Shown here piece after piece: positions 10,042-21,200 of a DNA stretch of 64,000 nt. A program made the translations under genes and the position numbers. Position 1 is the first letter of the stretch. Every line of letters begins with the position of its first letter. Under the pieces are notes generated by a model. It was not told where the DNA came from and did no database searches. It saw only the letters and a program-made list of their open reading frames with translations. Location: the NCBI GenBank assembly GCA_027577595.1, contig JANBRJ010000008.1:186001-250000 (forward strand), in the 5' to 3' direction. Source of the DNA: Coemansia sp. RSA 487. Its lineage: Eukaryota; Kickxellomycota; Kickxellomycetes; Kickxellales; Kickxellaceae.

Positions 10042-10860
10042 ATGCTTGACAGAAAAATATTTGACGTGTTTTCTGAAACTGCGGACCTACGTCCGCGAAC
10101 CCAACAGCAATTGCTCCAAGTCTACACAACGCTTGTATCGGTAATAGTCTTCAGCATGCTGGGATGCTTTGTAGCTGGGCGAGTGCCAGCACTAGGCAAC
10201 CACGAGCTAGTGACGCTAGTAGGGATAGTGGCAGGCACAGTTGCGGTATATGTGATGCGGCCAACTAAAGAGAACCTCCAAAGCCGGCGTTTGATCCTGT
10301 GGAGTGTATCTTGGCTTATAGGTACCATGATACAACCGGCAGTCCAGGTTTTCTTCTACTATGGTAACCAAGACATATTGTACATGGCGCTGGGCACATC
10401 ATTTACACTGTTTGCTTCCTTTGCGGCAGTCACAATGATTACTCCTAGGCGTCGTGTAATCTACACGGTCGGAACAGCAATCTCGGCACTGGCTTCGCTG
10501 TCGTGGATCTCGCTTATCATGTATTTTTATCCAACCCATACCCTTCATTGTCTGGCTATGCTCATCTCTCTGGCGTTCTCGTGTGTATCCGTGGTTATAC
10601 ACACGCACAATATCTTGGATCAGGCTAGAAGCGGCGCTGATCTGGATCCTATTGTCCATGCGCTGACGCTGTTCAACGATTTGGCATCAATATTTGTTCG
10701 TATACTTGCTATCCTGTCCAATAACAAACGTAGAGACGAGGAACGCGGAAGGAATACCCGGGGCAGATCCTCGGGTCGCAGGCATTTCGGCAATGCTTGC
10801 GGCACTTCGGTACCTATTGGCGGAGACACATCTGGCATTTCGTGGAGCTGGAACCTCTAG
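10042..10860 (+). CDS. Bax inhibitor-1 (TMBIM6-like) family membrane protein
   Basis: Predicted ER calcium-leak/stress-protection membrane protein of 272 residues. The open frame extends upstream to 9730, but the ATG at 10042, after CTTATTTCAACA, opens with the typical MLDRKIFDVFSETADLRPRTQ. About six hydrophobic segments follow, then the family C-terminal signature HTHNILDQARSGADLDPIVH and ALTLFNDLASIFVRILAIL, which contains the acidic residues of the seventh helix. The tail is basic and ends in a Gly/Ser-rich stretch instead of the usual lysine-rich end. The family is firm; assignment to the TMBIM6 branch over the LFG branch rests on the histidine-containing LFND motif. Confidence 0.88.
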   Translation: MLDRKIFDVFSETADLRPRTQQQLLQVYTTLVSVIVFSMLGCFVAGRVPALGNHELVTLVGIVAGTVAVYVMRPTKENLQSRRLILWSVSWLIGTMIQPAVQVFFYYGNQDILYMALGTSFTLFASFAAVTMITPRRRVIYTVGTAISALASLSWISLIMYFYPTHTLHCLAMLISLAFSCVSVVIHTHNILDQARSGADLDPIVHALTLFNDLASIFVRILAILSNNKRRDEERGRNTRGRSSGRRHFGNACGTSVPIGGDTSGISWSWNL

Positions 10861-11022
10861 CTTTGGAATATACTTGAAGCTTTCTAGCCTCTAGATGGAA
10901 GGGGGGGTCCTTGAGCTGTAGAAATAACAAAACTAAAGTATATCATATTCGTAAAACCACTTTTTTTTTGCCTTTTCCCACATAAATTCTTTTATATTTA
11001 TTCGGCAACAAAGCAGAAGCTA

Positions 11023-13256
11023 TTACAGTTCATTTCGCTTTGGTATGGAGTATGTCGAGGACGATGCACGCGAATGCATGACACTTGTCCACCAGTACTT
11101 GATGGCATGGTAAACAGCAAATGTCGAAACCAGTCCTACGCCAGCCAGCGCTGTGACGCCAATGATCCTGGCAGCAGACCAAGCGTGGGGGCGGGATAAC
11201 AGCAGTGCAGGGGTAACCGACTGCGGGTTGCGCGTAATAGCGGCCATACGTTGGAAGACACTAGCGATCTGCGCATCCTTGACCGAGACATAGACGGGGG
11301 CGTTGAGTTTGAGTTCTCGGCAGTAAATGTCAGGCGGCTGATCACCCCTTTGCTCGACGTAGTCCAAATCGCTTTTAGTTGCAACAAAAATAACAGGCAC
11401 GTTGTCTAGCGAATAGTTGTTGCGCAAGTTAGTCAAGTATGCAAAGGAGTTTGGGTCACTCGAATCGTACACCATGACCAGGAGATCGCAGCACTCGAGC
11501 TGGCGCCTGCTTTGGAGGACGCTTGTATCGTAGGGACCGAACTCTTGCATGGCCAAGTATTTCTCAGACCCCTTGACGTCCACCGAATTGACTGTGGTTG
11601 CGGTCCGTGTGGTTGGGTTGTAGTCGTGGGTGAACGGTTTCTTTGCAAATGCCCGGATAAGCGATGTCTTTCCCGATCCCGATGCACCAACGACGTAGCA
11701 AAGAAAGACGCTTCGTTGCATCTTGCTGCCCTTTCTTCGCTTGCGCGATCCGCTCGTGTGGCTTCTGCTGACAACGCTGATTCCATCGCGGTTGTCCCCG
11801 GGGAACCCAAAATACGCCAGGTATGCAAGCGTCTGCTTGTAGTCGAGGAGCGTTGTCATGCTCCACTGTGCAAGCCAGCCCTCCAGCGTCACGTAGCCTG
11901 CGGCGTTGGTGACGGTCGACTCTGGAAACCGCCCATGCTTCCAGGGCATTCCGGGAGACAGGCTGAAAATGCTGTCGAGCTCATCGGGACAGAACGCACT
12001 GTCGCCGTCGACATCGTACCGCTTGAATATCTCTGTTAGAAAGGCGTAACCGCTGGGGCTCAGCTCCGCGCAGCAGTCCGGAGGCACGTCCAATTCGGGG
12101 CACAGGTAGTCTTCGCGCAAGCCCAGATCGTCGCCATACCCAAACCGCCGAAGCACCATCCACGTGGTCTCGACGCGCCCGCGCTGAATAAACAGCAGGT
12201 GGAGATACAGGAAGCCGTCGACATTGAGCCCGGTGTCTGTGACGCCGTCGGGCCGGCTAGCTTTGACGATCTCCTTGACGCCCTCAAGCTCACGGTGCTG
12301 CAGCGGCGTGTTGAAGCACTTGCGCTGGAACTCGTTCAGCTCGGCGTCGTTGAGCACGCCGTCCCCGTCGGTGTCGCACAGGCGGAAGATGCGCACCAGG
12401 GCGTCGGTGCACTTGGGCTTCATCATGTGCTCCCGCGCATCATACAGCGGCCGCGTCGGGTGGAGCACGGCCTTTTGGGCAAAGTAGAACAGCTCCGACA
12501 CGTTGAGCAGCGCCTTTGCAGAGCACTCGACACAGATCTCGATCTCGCGGTACTCGTTCATTATGGGTACGACCTCGTCCTCCAGAACCGTCGCCTGGCC
12601 AATTTCTTCGTCGCGCATATCGACCTTGTTGCCGACCAATATGACCGGCAGATTGATGCCCTGCATGCGTAGCAGCGGCAGCCAATGCTCGTGGATCCGC
12701 TGGAAGCTGCTCCGGTCGTCGACTGCGTACACGATGCATACCACGTTTGCCTTCCGCAGCTCCATCTCCATCACCTCGTGGTCCGCGCCCTTGGACGATG
12801 TGTCTATTATGTGCGTGGTAACGTTCTCGGGCGTCACCTCGGGCGGGATCGTCACCTCAGGCACAACCGCCTGGACCTACTCTTTGTTCGCTGTTGGTCA
12901 AATTTGTTGAGTAAAAAATCTCTGCCAGCCTTGAGTAGCAAGCAAGTGGAAGAAGCACTCGTCGGTTATAAGCCAGCTTAATATGGAGATGACAGATAAT
13001 ATGTTACTTACATTGACGACAAACGTCTCTTTGATAAGTGCTGTGACGAGTGTGCTCTTACCGACTCCACCTAAACAAAATATAGAAAAAAAAAGACAGT
13101 CAACACCAAAAAAAAAAATTACTTTGCTGATTTACAAACTTTGTGACAGCGCTTGCTTCCCCTTTTTTTATCCTTCATTTCTTGCTCCGTCCTCTACTCT
13201 CTATATAGGTTACACGTACCATCGCCAACAAGAACGATGCGAATGTCGTCTCGCAT
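11023..13256 (-). CDS. GEM1: Mitochondrial Rho GTPase (Miro)
   Basis: Outer-membrane GTPase for mitochondrial movement and ER contact sites. Exons: 13220-13256, 13012-13070 and 11023-12876; introns of 149 and 135 bases have GT/AG ends. Spliced, the start reads MRDDIRIVLVGDGGVGKSTL, restoring the P-loop, then FVVNVQAVVPEVTIPPEVTP as in the family. The protein is 649 residues: GTPase 1 with NKVD at 115; EF-hand loops DTDGDGVLNDAE near 200 and DVDGDSAFCPDE near 320; GTPase 2 with GASGSGKT at 429-436 and TKSDLD; and a C-terminal membrane anchor before a short basic tail. All domains are present. The EF-2 loop has Ala-Phe-Cys in mid-loop, which may weaken calcium binding (inference). Confidence 0.96.
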
Positions 13257-13874
13257 TGTGCTGCTCTAAACTAAAGGTTGGCTCTTGCTCCCTTGAAATG
13301 CAAGGCTCCTTCCGCCCCTGTTGTAACAAATCGGTATAGCAATATAAAAGTTTGCTAATTAGAATAAAAGCAAATGAAGGAAATTAGAAACAGAAAAAAA
13401 AGACAGATTTTACAAGAATGCAAAGTACAGAATAGAAAAGATATCCTGTGGCCAAAACACTGGTGGAGCGGAACTTTGACAGACCGCTTTCTTTTCCTAG
13501 AAGAAAAAAAACACTGATAGAGATCAGCGATCACAGTCCCTTGGGATATAATCAAATGGGCAAAGTCCATGTGACTGACGTTTTGTGCCAGCGTGGAACG
13601 AAATGATTCTGCTGACTGTTTTGTTGCACGTGAGCGCAATATGTGATGGACTCCTGGCTGCATCGCAAGACAAAACTGTAGCAAAGAGTTTGTGGCCAAA
13701 ACGAAACTGGTATTTTTGTACCTTTCTCTTTTTCTTTTCTTTCCAATTTCTACAGTCACTTTGTATATTAGCTGTAATTTGTACTTTCTTTGTATTTTTC
13801 TCATCGATATTGCATTCGCTTCTTCCTCCTTTTTACGCACACTTCACTAGTTAGCCGAGCGACGACCGTTTATA
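13257..13874. other. Intergenic between divergent GEM1 and CTL gene
   Basis: AT-rich 618-base spacer between divergently transcribed genes. It contains purine/pyrimidine-rich tracts, no convincing open frame, and presumably both promoters. Confidence 0.5.
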
Positions 13875-16438
13875 ATGTCATTTAGAGACCCTGAATTCCA
13901 GGCAGCATGCTTAGAATGGGTAGAGTATTTACCAAGGACACAGTTTATGATATATATACCCAAGCGGAGAAGAATGCTTGGCATTCATTTACGTTAATTA
14001 GCTTAGAATGCAACAGTACTAAAGCCTTCTCCAGCTATGATTTCTTACTGCGTGTAATTCAAATGTAGTTAACCAAATTGTCTGGCGAAGACATGCTTGG
14101 GACAGCAGACCTGGTTGACGCAATGGTTCTTATCCAGCTTACGACACAGTCGGACCCTGATTACTTTACCTCGGCGTCTCTCGTGCTTCCGAGCCAGCTG
14201 GGCGAACCCAACCTTGACGCATTAGCCCAGCTTGCCCGTTTGCTCCTTCGATATTTTGAGCAAGGTATGGGTAGACTGCTTATACGTGACTATATCCCCG
14301 GTGTAGACTCGCTTATATCCGAGCCATTCGACGATCTGTGGCGTCTAACGCTACTTGTGGTGTCCGCCACCTTGTTAAGCGAGCAGAATGGCGCCAGTGA
14401 CTTGTATGATACACTAGATGAAGCAACGCAGACCATGCTACAGATTGGAATTGGCGGTATGTGGGGCGACAGCCAAGCTCATGGCTCGAACGTCAACGCT
14501 ACAGGCAGTGTGCATGTAGCTGAGCCTGGAAGCCAGGAAACGAGTAGGTACTTACCGCAGCAGCAGCAGACTCCGCCACGACTAGCTGGTTACGATGTAT
14601 CTAACGATAGCTTTACTAGTGATCAGACGTCAATGTTCCAAATGTTCCAGTCCGCACATTCGTCCATCCAAGAGCAACATCAACGACACAGCCAATCGAG
14701 CCGCGTATCCCCTACCTCTTCGTCATTACAAAATACCCGTCTATTGTTGACCAATTCGCAGACACAGAGTCAGCGACTACGATCAAGCCAAGCGCAGCCC
14801 GCACTCCTGCAGATACTAGATGGCGAGCAGTCTGTGCTATTTGAACACAACACTGGCGGCAGCAGAAGCAGCGGGATGGACCCACAGGAGCTCAAACGCT
14901 CGCTTATCGGGTTCACACGTAACGAAGATGCTGACGATGATTATGGTACAGATACTGACAATGGAAGCGACAGCGATACCGAATCGTATGCAACAGAGTT
15001 CAGTCAAGATCTAGAGGAATACGGACAGGACGCTGTCTCTGTGGGATTCAACGGCCCAAATGCATTCGCTGCCTATGTATTCATTGCCAATGCGCTTGTG
15101 TATATCGGAGCTGGTGTTTACTTGCTTCTGGCAACAACAGTTCCGCCCAAGAAATCGCCGTACTTTAAAGACTACTATGACATGACCGTCGCTATTCTAC
15201 AGATCTTGGCAAGCTCGATCGTCTCGGTCATAATCAGCGTTATCTGGGTGCAGCTTATGCGGTACCAGACACGAAAAGTGGTATGGATCACGACACTGGG
15301 AGTTCCTGTGGTTAGCATCTCAACAGCAATATGGGCAGGTATCCAAGTGTCCCGCGTTCCAGGGGTCGAGGGCATTGTTGGCTATCGTTTACGCAACGGA
15401 ATAGTTATAGCTGTATCGCTGATTCTGGCCATTCGTTTCATATGGTCGATATCGCAGCGCAGAGTGGATATTGAGCGGAGCGCCGATATCATTCACATTT
15501 CCTGCGATGTGCTGATGCAGAACAAGGACCTCTTTGCGTTTTCGTTCCTCCTGCTTGCCTTCTATGGCGCATTTTCGGTTGCTTCTGTGATCTTTGCATC
15601 ACGGATCACTCTCTTAACAGGGCCAGTCGCCGGATCGCAAGGTCTCGTTGTAGATGTGGTAGAAAGCGAACAGAACAGCAGTGTGCTAGATATGGCTACG
15701 CAGCTTGCTGTTAGACACGCTTGGGGAGTAGCTGGCTACCTGTTTATGTCATTTGCATGGATATCTTCGGTCTTTGTGCAGCTGCTGCGGATAATATTGT
15801 CCTCGGTGGTGTGCCAATGGTACTTCCACCGGCACGAGCCCAGCGAGCCTGCCACGCTGCAAACGCTCCAGGCATCGACAGTATCGGCGCTGACGCACCA
15901 GTTTGGTACGGTGGTGCTTTCGGCTACATTTCTGCTAGTGGCCAAGGTACTTCATCTGTTTGAGCTGGTTTTACGCTGGCTAGTTGGATTCTTGCGTGTG
16001 ATCCCTGTATCACTTGTATCGTTTGCGCTTGGGCGGCCAATATACCTTGCTGAAGGATGGAACAGCTACACAGCCGTCTACGCTGCATTCACCGGTAAAG
16101 GGTTCTTTGAGTCGTCCCGGGCCGTGACTGGGCTTTTGCGCAAACATCATTTGCTCCACTCACCGGTCGTGTCGCTTATAAAATCATCGGTGACCTGCTA
16201 CGCACTGCTTCTGTCGATTGTCTTTGGATACGCACTCGGCGTCCATGCCGTCGATATGCGATCGCTTCATTCGGCCATGGTTGCGGTTGCTGGGAGCGCC
16301 ATGCCCTTTATACTGTTGCAATTGGTCACGCATGTACTGACATGTACAGTTGAAGCTCTTGTTGTCTGCTATGCTATTGATTTGGAAGTTGATTCGTGCC
16401 ACTCTGTCAATGTTGCTGAGGCATTGGCGCTTGCGTAA
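13875..16438 (+). CDS. Choline transporter-like protein (SLC44/PNS1 family)
   Basis: Polytopic plasma-membrane protein of the CTL family. The large exon (14069-16438) has no good ATG at its start; the acceptor ATGTAG at 14068 lets it join a 45-base exon 13875-13919 (MSFRDPEFQAACLEW) across a 149-base intron, giving 804 residues. The first ~320 residues are polar and Gln/Ser/acidic-rich with no membrane segments. Then come about ten hydrophobic helices and CTL hallmarks: VVCQWYFHR, THQFGTVVLSATFLLVAK, YTAVYAAFTGKGFFESSRA and DLEVDSCHSVNVAEAL. The substrate cannot be told from sequence; yeast Pns1 is not a proven choline carrier. The family is firm; exon 1 is tentative, and the ATG at 14090 is an alternative start. 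Confidence 0.85.
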
Positions 16439-16502
16439 ACTATTCGCTATTTTTTGTATGATGAGAATACATTGATGTAAAACATATCTGTATTTATACG
16501 AA

Positions 16503-16754
16503 CTACGCAAATGTGTCTAGTGTCCGGGTTACGAGAATAAGCGAGTCCATGAACCCGTTAAGCCCGACTCGGAGCATCCGCAGGCTTTCGGCATCAAAGG
16601 TCACAACTAGCTCCTTGCCATTTGTCGCAATTGTGCGGCTGACCTTCCCTGTCGATATCTCTTGGTCGACTTGCAGCGCATTCTGTGCAACTGATGCAAG
16701 GTTTGCGCTTTCAAATGGGATGTTCAGCGTGGTTGAGTATGGTAGGGATGCCAT
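16503..16754 (-). CDS. PCC1: KEOPS complex subunit Pcc1
   Basis: Small subunit of the KEOPS/EKC complex, which makes the t6A modification of tRNA at position 37 with Kae1 and Bud32 and also affects telomeres and transcription. The frame encodes 83 residues with the Pcc1/LAGE3 pattern: Y-T-L-N-I-P-F at the start, LQVDQEIS, the strand R-T-I-A-T-N-G-K-E-L-V-V-T-F-D-A, LRMLRVGLNGFMDSLILV, and a terminal TRTLDTFA. Length is typical. It converges on the CTL gene with 64 bases between the stop codons. Confidence 0.9.
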   Translation of the reverse strand: MASLPYSTTLNIPFESANLASVAQNALQVDQEISTGKVSRTIATNGKELVVTFDAESLRMLRVGLNGFMDSLILVTRTLDTFA

Positions 16755-18262
16755 TTTCTGCTCCTTTATGAAAGTAAAACAATTTTGGAATGAAAAATAT
16801 AATAAAACATTTGCTTTTAATGTATAATTACGAATAAAAGTGCCTAATTGCGCAGAAAATAATGCAGATCAAGAGGCAAAGAATATGTATTATGGTCATT
16901 AGAATGGAAAAGTTGGCCAGGTGACGTACGCAGTTTGAAATGTACATGGTTGTAACCACAGCTTTTGCAGATGAAAGCACTGGTTTTGACAAGGTGCTGC
17001 GCTCAAAAAGAGGTTTGCCGAAAATCAAGGGTGACCACATGCCATTTTTGCCCTGTTTTATGCTTGCAATACCAAGAAAAAGGATGCGAAACACTTTTCA
17101 TATCCCCTCCTAATTCCTTCACAGGTAGGCGCATGTAATAGAGTGTTATTGTAATTTGCGTCAAAAAAATAGCTCAGCTCTTTCTTGTTTCCATGAATGT
17201 CGTGTGTATTATTTGGCTGACAATGATGAATGCCCTGCTGCGCATAAACAATGCACTTTAAGCTACAACGAAATCAACAATCTCGAAACAGCTTTCAGCA
17301 TAGACGGTAAAGGAAAGGAGATAAAAAAGCATATTTGTCGGAGCTTGTTCATCCTCCCGTCTCTTCGAGTGAGAAAAGCTAATTCTCACAATTGGGGATG
17401 CAGAACGCGCAATAAGCTGATGTGTCGAGCATGTCCGAATATAACTTTGGCAGATTTTCTAAAATCCTTGAATCCAACAAGTGTTTCTTCTGTTTCCCCA
17501 CTTTTCGTCATTGTAATCGTAATCATAAATACAATTTCTTTGGACATTATATAAATGCAAAGTTGGGATAGCTAACACAATACGAGTGCTTGGATTCCAA
17601 TACTAAAAGCTCTTTTCATCAAGATATTTCTACCTAGAAAACGAAGCGAGAAAATGTACGCAATAAAAACATGTTACACAGTCTTAGACTTGATACCTGG
17701 ATATCGTTGCTTTGAAACACTGTAAATCCATTCTCACCACTTTTTCGGCAGATCCAACCAATTGTTCCAAATCTATTTTCCTTCGTTTTCGCTGCTGCGT
17801 TGGAGACACCACAGTGCATCTGCCCCCATCGAATTTCATCATTGTATTTGGCTCAAAGAATGAGAGAGTTGTGCATACGCATTTATCCTCATATTCAGAT
17901 ATGTTTGCATGCGCTTAATTTGCTCTGCGTGAAAAAAATTGGCAGGAACTCCGTTTTTCTTTTCTCTGAAATCGATGCTGCAGCGCCCTTGTCAAAAAAA
18001 AGACATGTGCCAAGGACAATATACTTTCTCGCTTGTCGGGGTTTTCTTGCTGGCCACTTACCCAAACTGCAGTCACTGTCAATGGTGGATATCAATATCG
18101 CAGGGAGATAGGGTCAACCGAGCATGTTGTGTTTTCCATTTCTCTTGTTTTTAATTTAAGAGTGTCAGCTAATACACCTATTTCCCTTATTCGTATACCT
18201 ATACTATTTCCAGCGTCAAATATTCTCGCCTCCATAGATATACTACCGCAACCATAGCAAAC
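16755..18262. other. AT-rich intergenic, PCC1 to ABC transporter
   Basis: 1.5 kb between divergent genes. Several short open frames (for example 17156-17554) start with non-ATG codons and have no family resemblance. No tRNA or repeat was recognised. The last ~100 bases before 18263 should hold the transporter promoter. Confidence 0.45.
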
Positions 18263-21200
18263 ATGCTTGACATTGGCTGGCTTGCTTCGCAGGCTAGTGC
18301 CATTGGGAACGGCGCCTTCTATCCGTCAATCGATGTCGCTGTTGTGCTTATGGCCGCCATCGTCGCATTTCGCAGCAGTTCAACAGTCGTTCGTCGTCGC
18401 TCGACAAGCCCTTTGGTTCAGTGCTGCTGCACCATGCTTTGTGTCTTTGCCGCCGTCCAGTGCAAGAGCTGGACCGAGGTCCATTACCCGCTGTCTGCCG
18501 CCGCGCTTCCTATACTTGCTTTGGATCCGTCTGGGTTTTATCCGTTCCAGCTGACCAACTTGATTGGGATTTACAGGGCAATGAACGGCTATGCCAGCAC
18601 TGAGATCTTGCAACAGCTGCTTTGCGCGTCGATGCACGCATGCCTCATTCTGACACACCTCAACCCTCAGAGCCAAAAGATCCTAGGCGAGCTAAAGCCC
18701 ATGTTCCTCTACAAAAACGAACGTCGGCTGATCAGCATCCAAAGGAAGCGCGAATTGACTCTGGATGACCTTGATCAGCTACCAGAGCGTATGCGCCTCA
18801 GCTCTGTCGTCGGCGAATTTCACTATGATATAAACGAGCCGCTTTTCCTGCTCCGTGCAATCATACGCATGATCTGGAGGCCAATGATCCCTCTATATAT
18901 CCTTGGATCCATTGGCTCGGTTATTGACGTCAGCACATCTATCGTGGATAGCCGGATTTTGCATTTTATCGATTCTCCGTCAGAGCTCAGCTGGTACGAG
19001 GGATACGTCGCTGTACTTCTTGCTTTCGTTCTGAACATACTATCCTACCAGACACAGCGGGTCCAGTCGTTTGCGTACGAAGAAACAAAGCGAGTTGTCA
19101 GTGCGTTGAAGCTAGAGCTGTTCCGTCTACCGCTCACCAACACTGGCCTTCGAAAGGGACGCACTCTTGCGTCTGCACGTGATAACACGCATAGGATAAT
19201 TTGGGGCATTGAAGGCCTGCAGTCGATATTTGCCACTATCGTTGGCGCTATTTCATCTATGGTACCAATATACGGCCAAATCGGCTGGCTAGTTCTCGTG
19301 CCACTTGGGATGATGATGGCAATCTCTGTTATCGAATGGTTACTGACAAAGATAGTGGGCGAAAGCTATCTGTGGAACTCGAACCATTACCACTATAGAT
19401 ATAGCGGCAAAGTCAGCGAAATTTACCACAACATCAAGTCGGTTAAGATGTTTGGCTGGGAACGCATGTATGTGGATCCAGAGCTGCAAAAGCACTGGAA
19501 AAAATACGAGTACCGAAAGCCTAGCGTCTGGTATGCGCCGATAGCCAGAGCCGTCTGGTTCCTGTTTGACGTCCTCAGCATGATCTCCCGCCAGCTGTCA
19601 ACTTATCTTGCCGTCTACGCATTCACAACAGCTAGTTCTGGCGCTGGGTCCAGTATCTCCAACGCGGATATGTTCCAGCTAGACACGCTTATGAACAATT
19701 TCCAGTACCATATCGAAACGCTTACTTGGAGAATGCGCACGTTCCGCATGTTAATTGAAAGCAACTACAAGATCGAGAAGGTCCTGAAGGGAGATTTTGT
19801 CGAATCGCTGTCACACTATCCAATTGACGAAACTGGCAAGGACATGACCGTAGAATCGACAGCAGATGGTGCAGAGCCAACGCAAGTGGGAGATGAACCG
19901 TCAATTCTCGTTGATGAGTGTGAGTTTGCATGGAAAAAGAAAAAGCCCGTGCTCAAGGAGCTCTCTTTCAAAGCCAAGGGCAGCGAGCTTGTTGCGGTTG
20001 TCGGAAAGACCGGGTCTGGCAAGTCGTCGCTTCTTTTGTCAATCTGTGGCGAAGTCGAGAGGACGAAGGGGTCGGGCGCTGTGTTTGGCTCTATTGCGCT
20101 TATGGAGCAGTCTCCATGGATCATGAACGACACTGTGCGCGAGAACATCCTGTTTGGTCGCGAGTACGACGAGGATCATTACAACCGGGTTGTGGAGGCT
20201 TGTGCGCTGGTGGACGACATAAAGGCATGGGCTAGCGGCGATATGACTGTTATTGGCGAGCGTGGCATCAACATCTCTGGCGGCCAGAGCTCACGCCTGG
20301 CACTTGCACGTACTGTGTACTCAAAGGCTGATATCTACGTTCTAGACGATCCGCTATCTGCAGTCGATGCACACGTCAAGCGCCATATTCTGGACAAAGT
20401 CATCATGGACTCTGGGTTGCTCGGCAGCAAGCTTCGCCTTGTGTCTGTCAACGCCGAGAGTCTCCTGCCGTACTTCCACCAAGTCATCAGACTTGACGAT
20501 GGCAAGGCGTCAGTTACGCAGCAGGAGCCTAAAGATTATCAGCCAGTTGTCACCAAGCTTTTTACAGATGACGAAAACTCCGATTCTGATAACGATAACG
20601 ATGACGCTGCTTCCGATGTTTCTTCGACTGTTGCTGCCGACAGTTTACCCACATCTCCCACTGTTGAAGGTTCCGATATCAAAGATCTCAAGACGCAAGA
20701 GACATCCGAATCAAACGAGGAGACCGCGACTGGAGAAGTGGCTGAACCGAAGGAGGTGGAGCAGAGCAAATCGGAAGAGGCTGCCGATGCAAAAGAAGAG
20801 ACCGAGGCAAAGGAGGACAAGAAGAAGGAATCCAAGCCAAAAATTCGTGAGTGGGACAAGTGGGACAACATGCGCTATGTCTTGAAGATCTGTGGGCTTC
20901 CGATCTTAGCGACAATAATGTTTTCTGGTCTGTTCAACCCAATTTCGAGCTTTATTATCGATGGGTACAAGATGGATACGCTCAAGAAGAACAGCAGCTC
21001 CAAGGGCACAGACAATGCCGCGGTATTAAAGTACCTCCGCATAGGTATGCTGAGGCAGATCACGACAAATTTGCTTATGAGAGTAGAGCGGTTCATCGAG
21101 ACAACCATTTCCAACACGTTCCTAGACTCAAAGATCAAGAGCATGTTTGTTGAAAACCTGATCAACGTACCACTATCGTTCTTTGACGGCACAACAAGGC

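Noticed and set aside
17156-17554. 132-residue frame upstream of the ABC transporter
   Set aside because: Starts with TTG, AT-rich codons, no motif or neighbour support.
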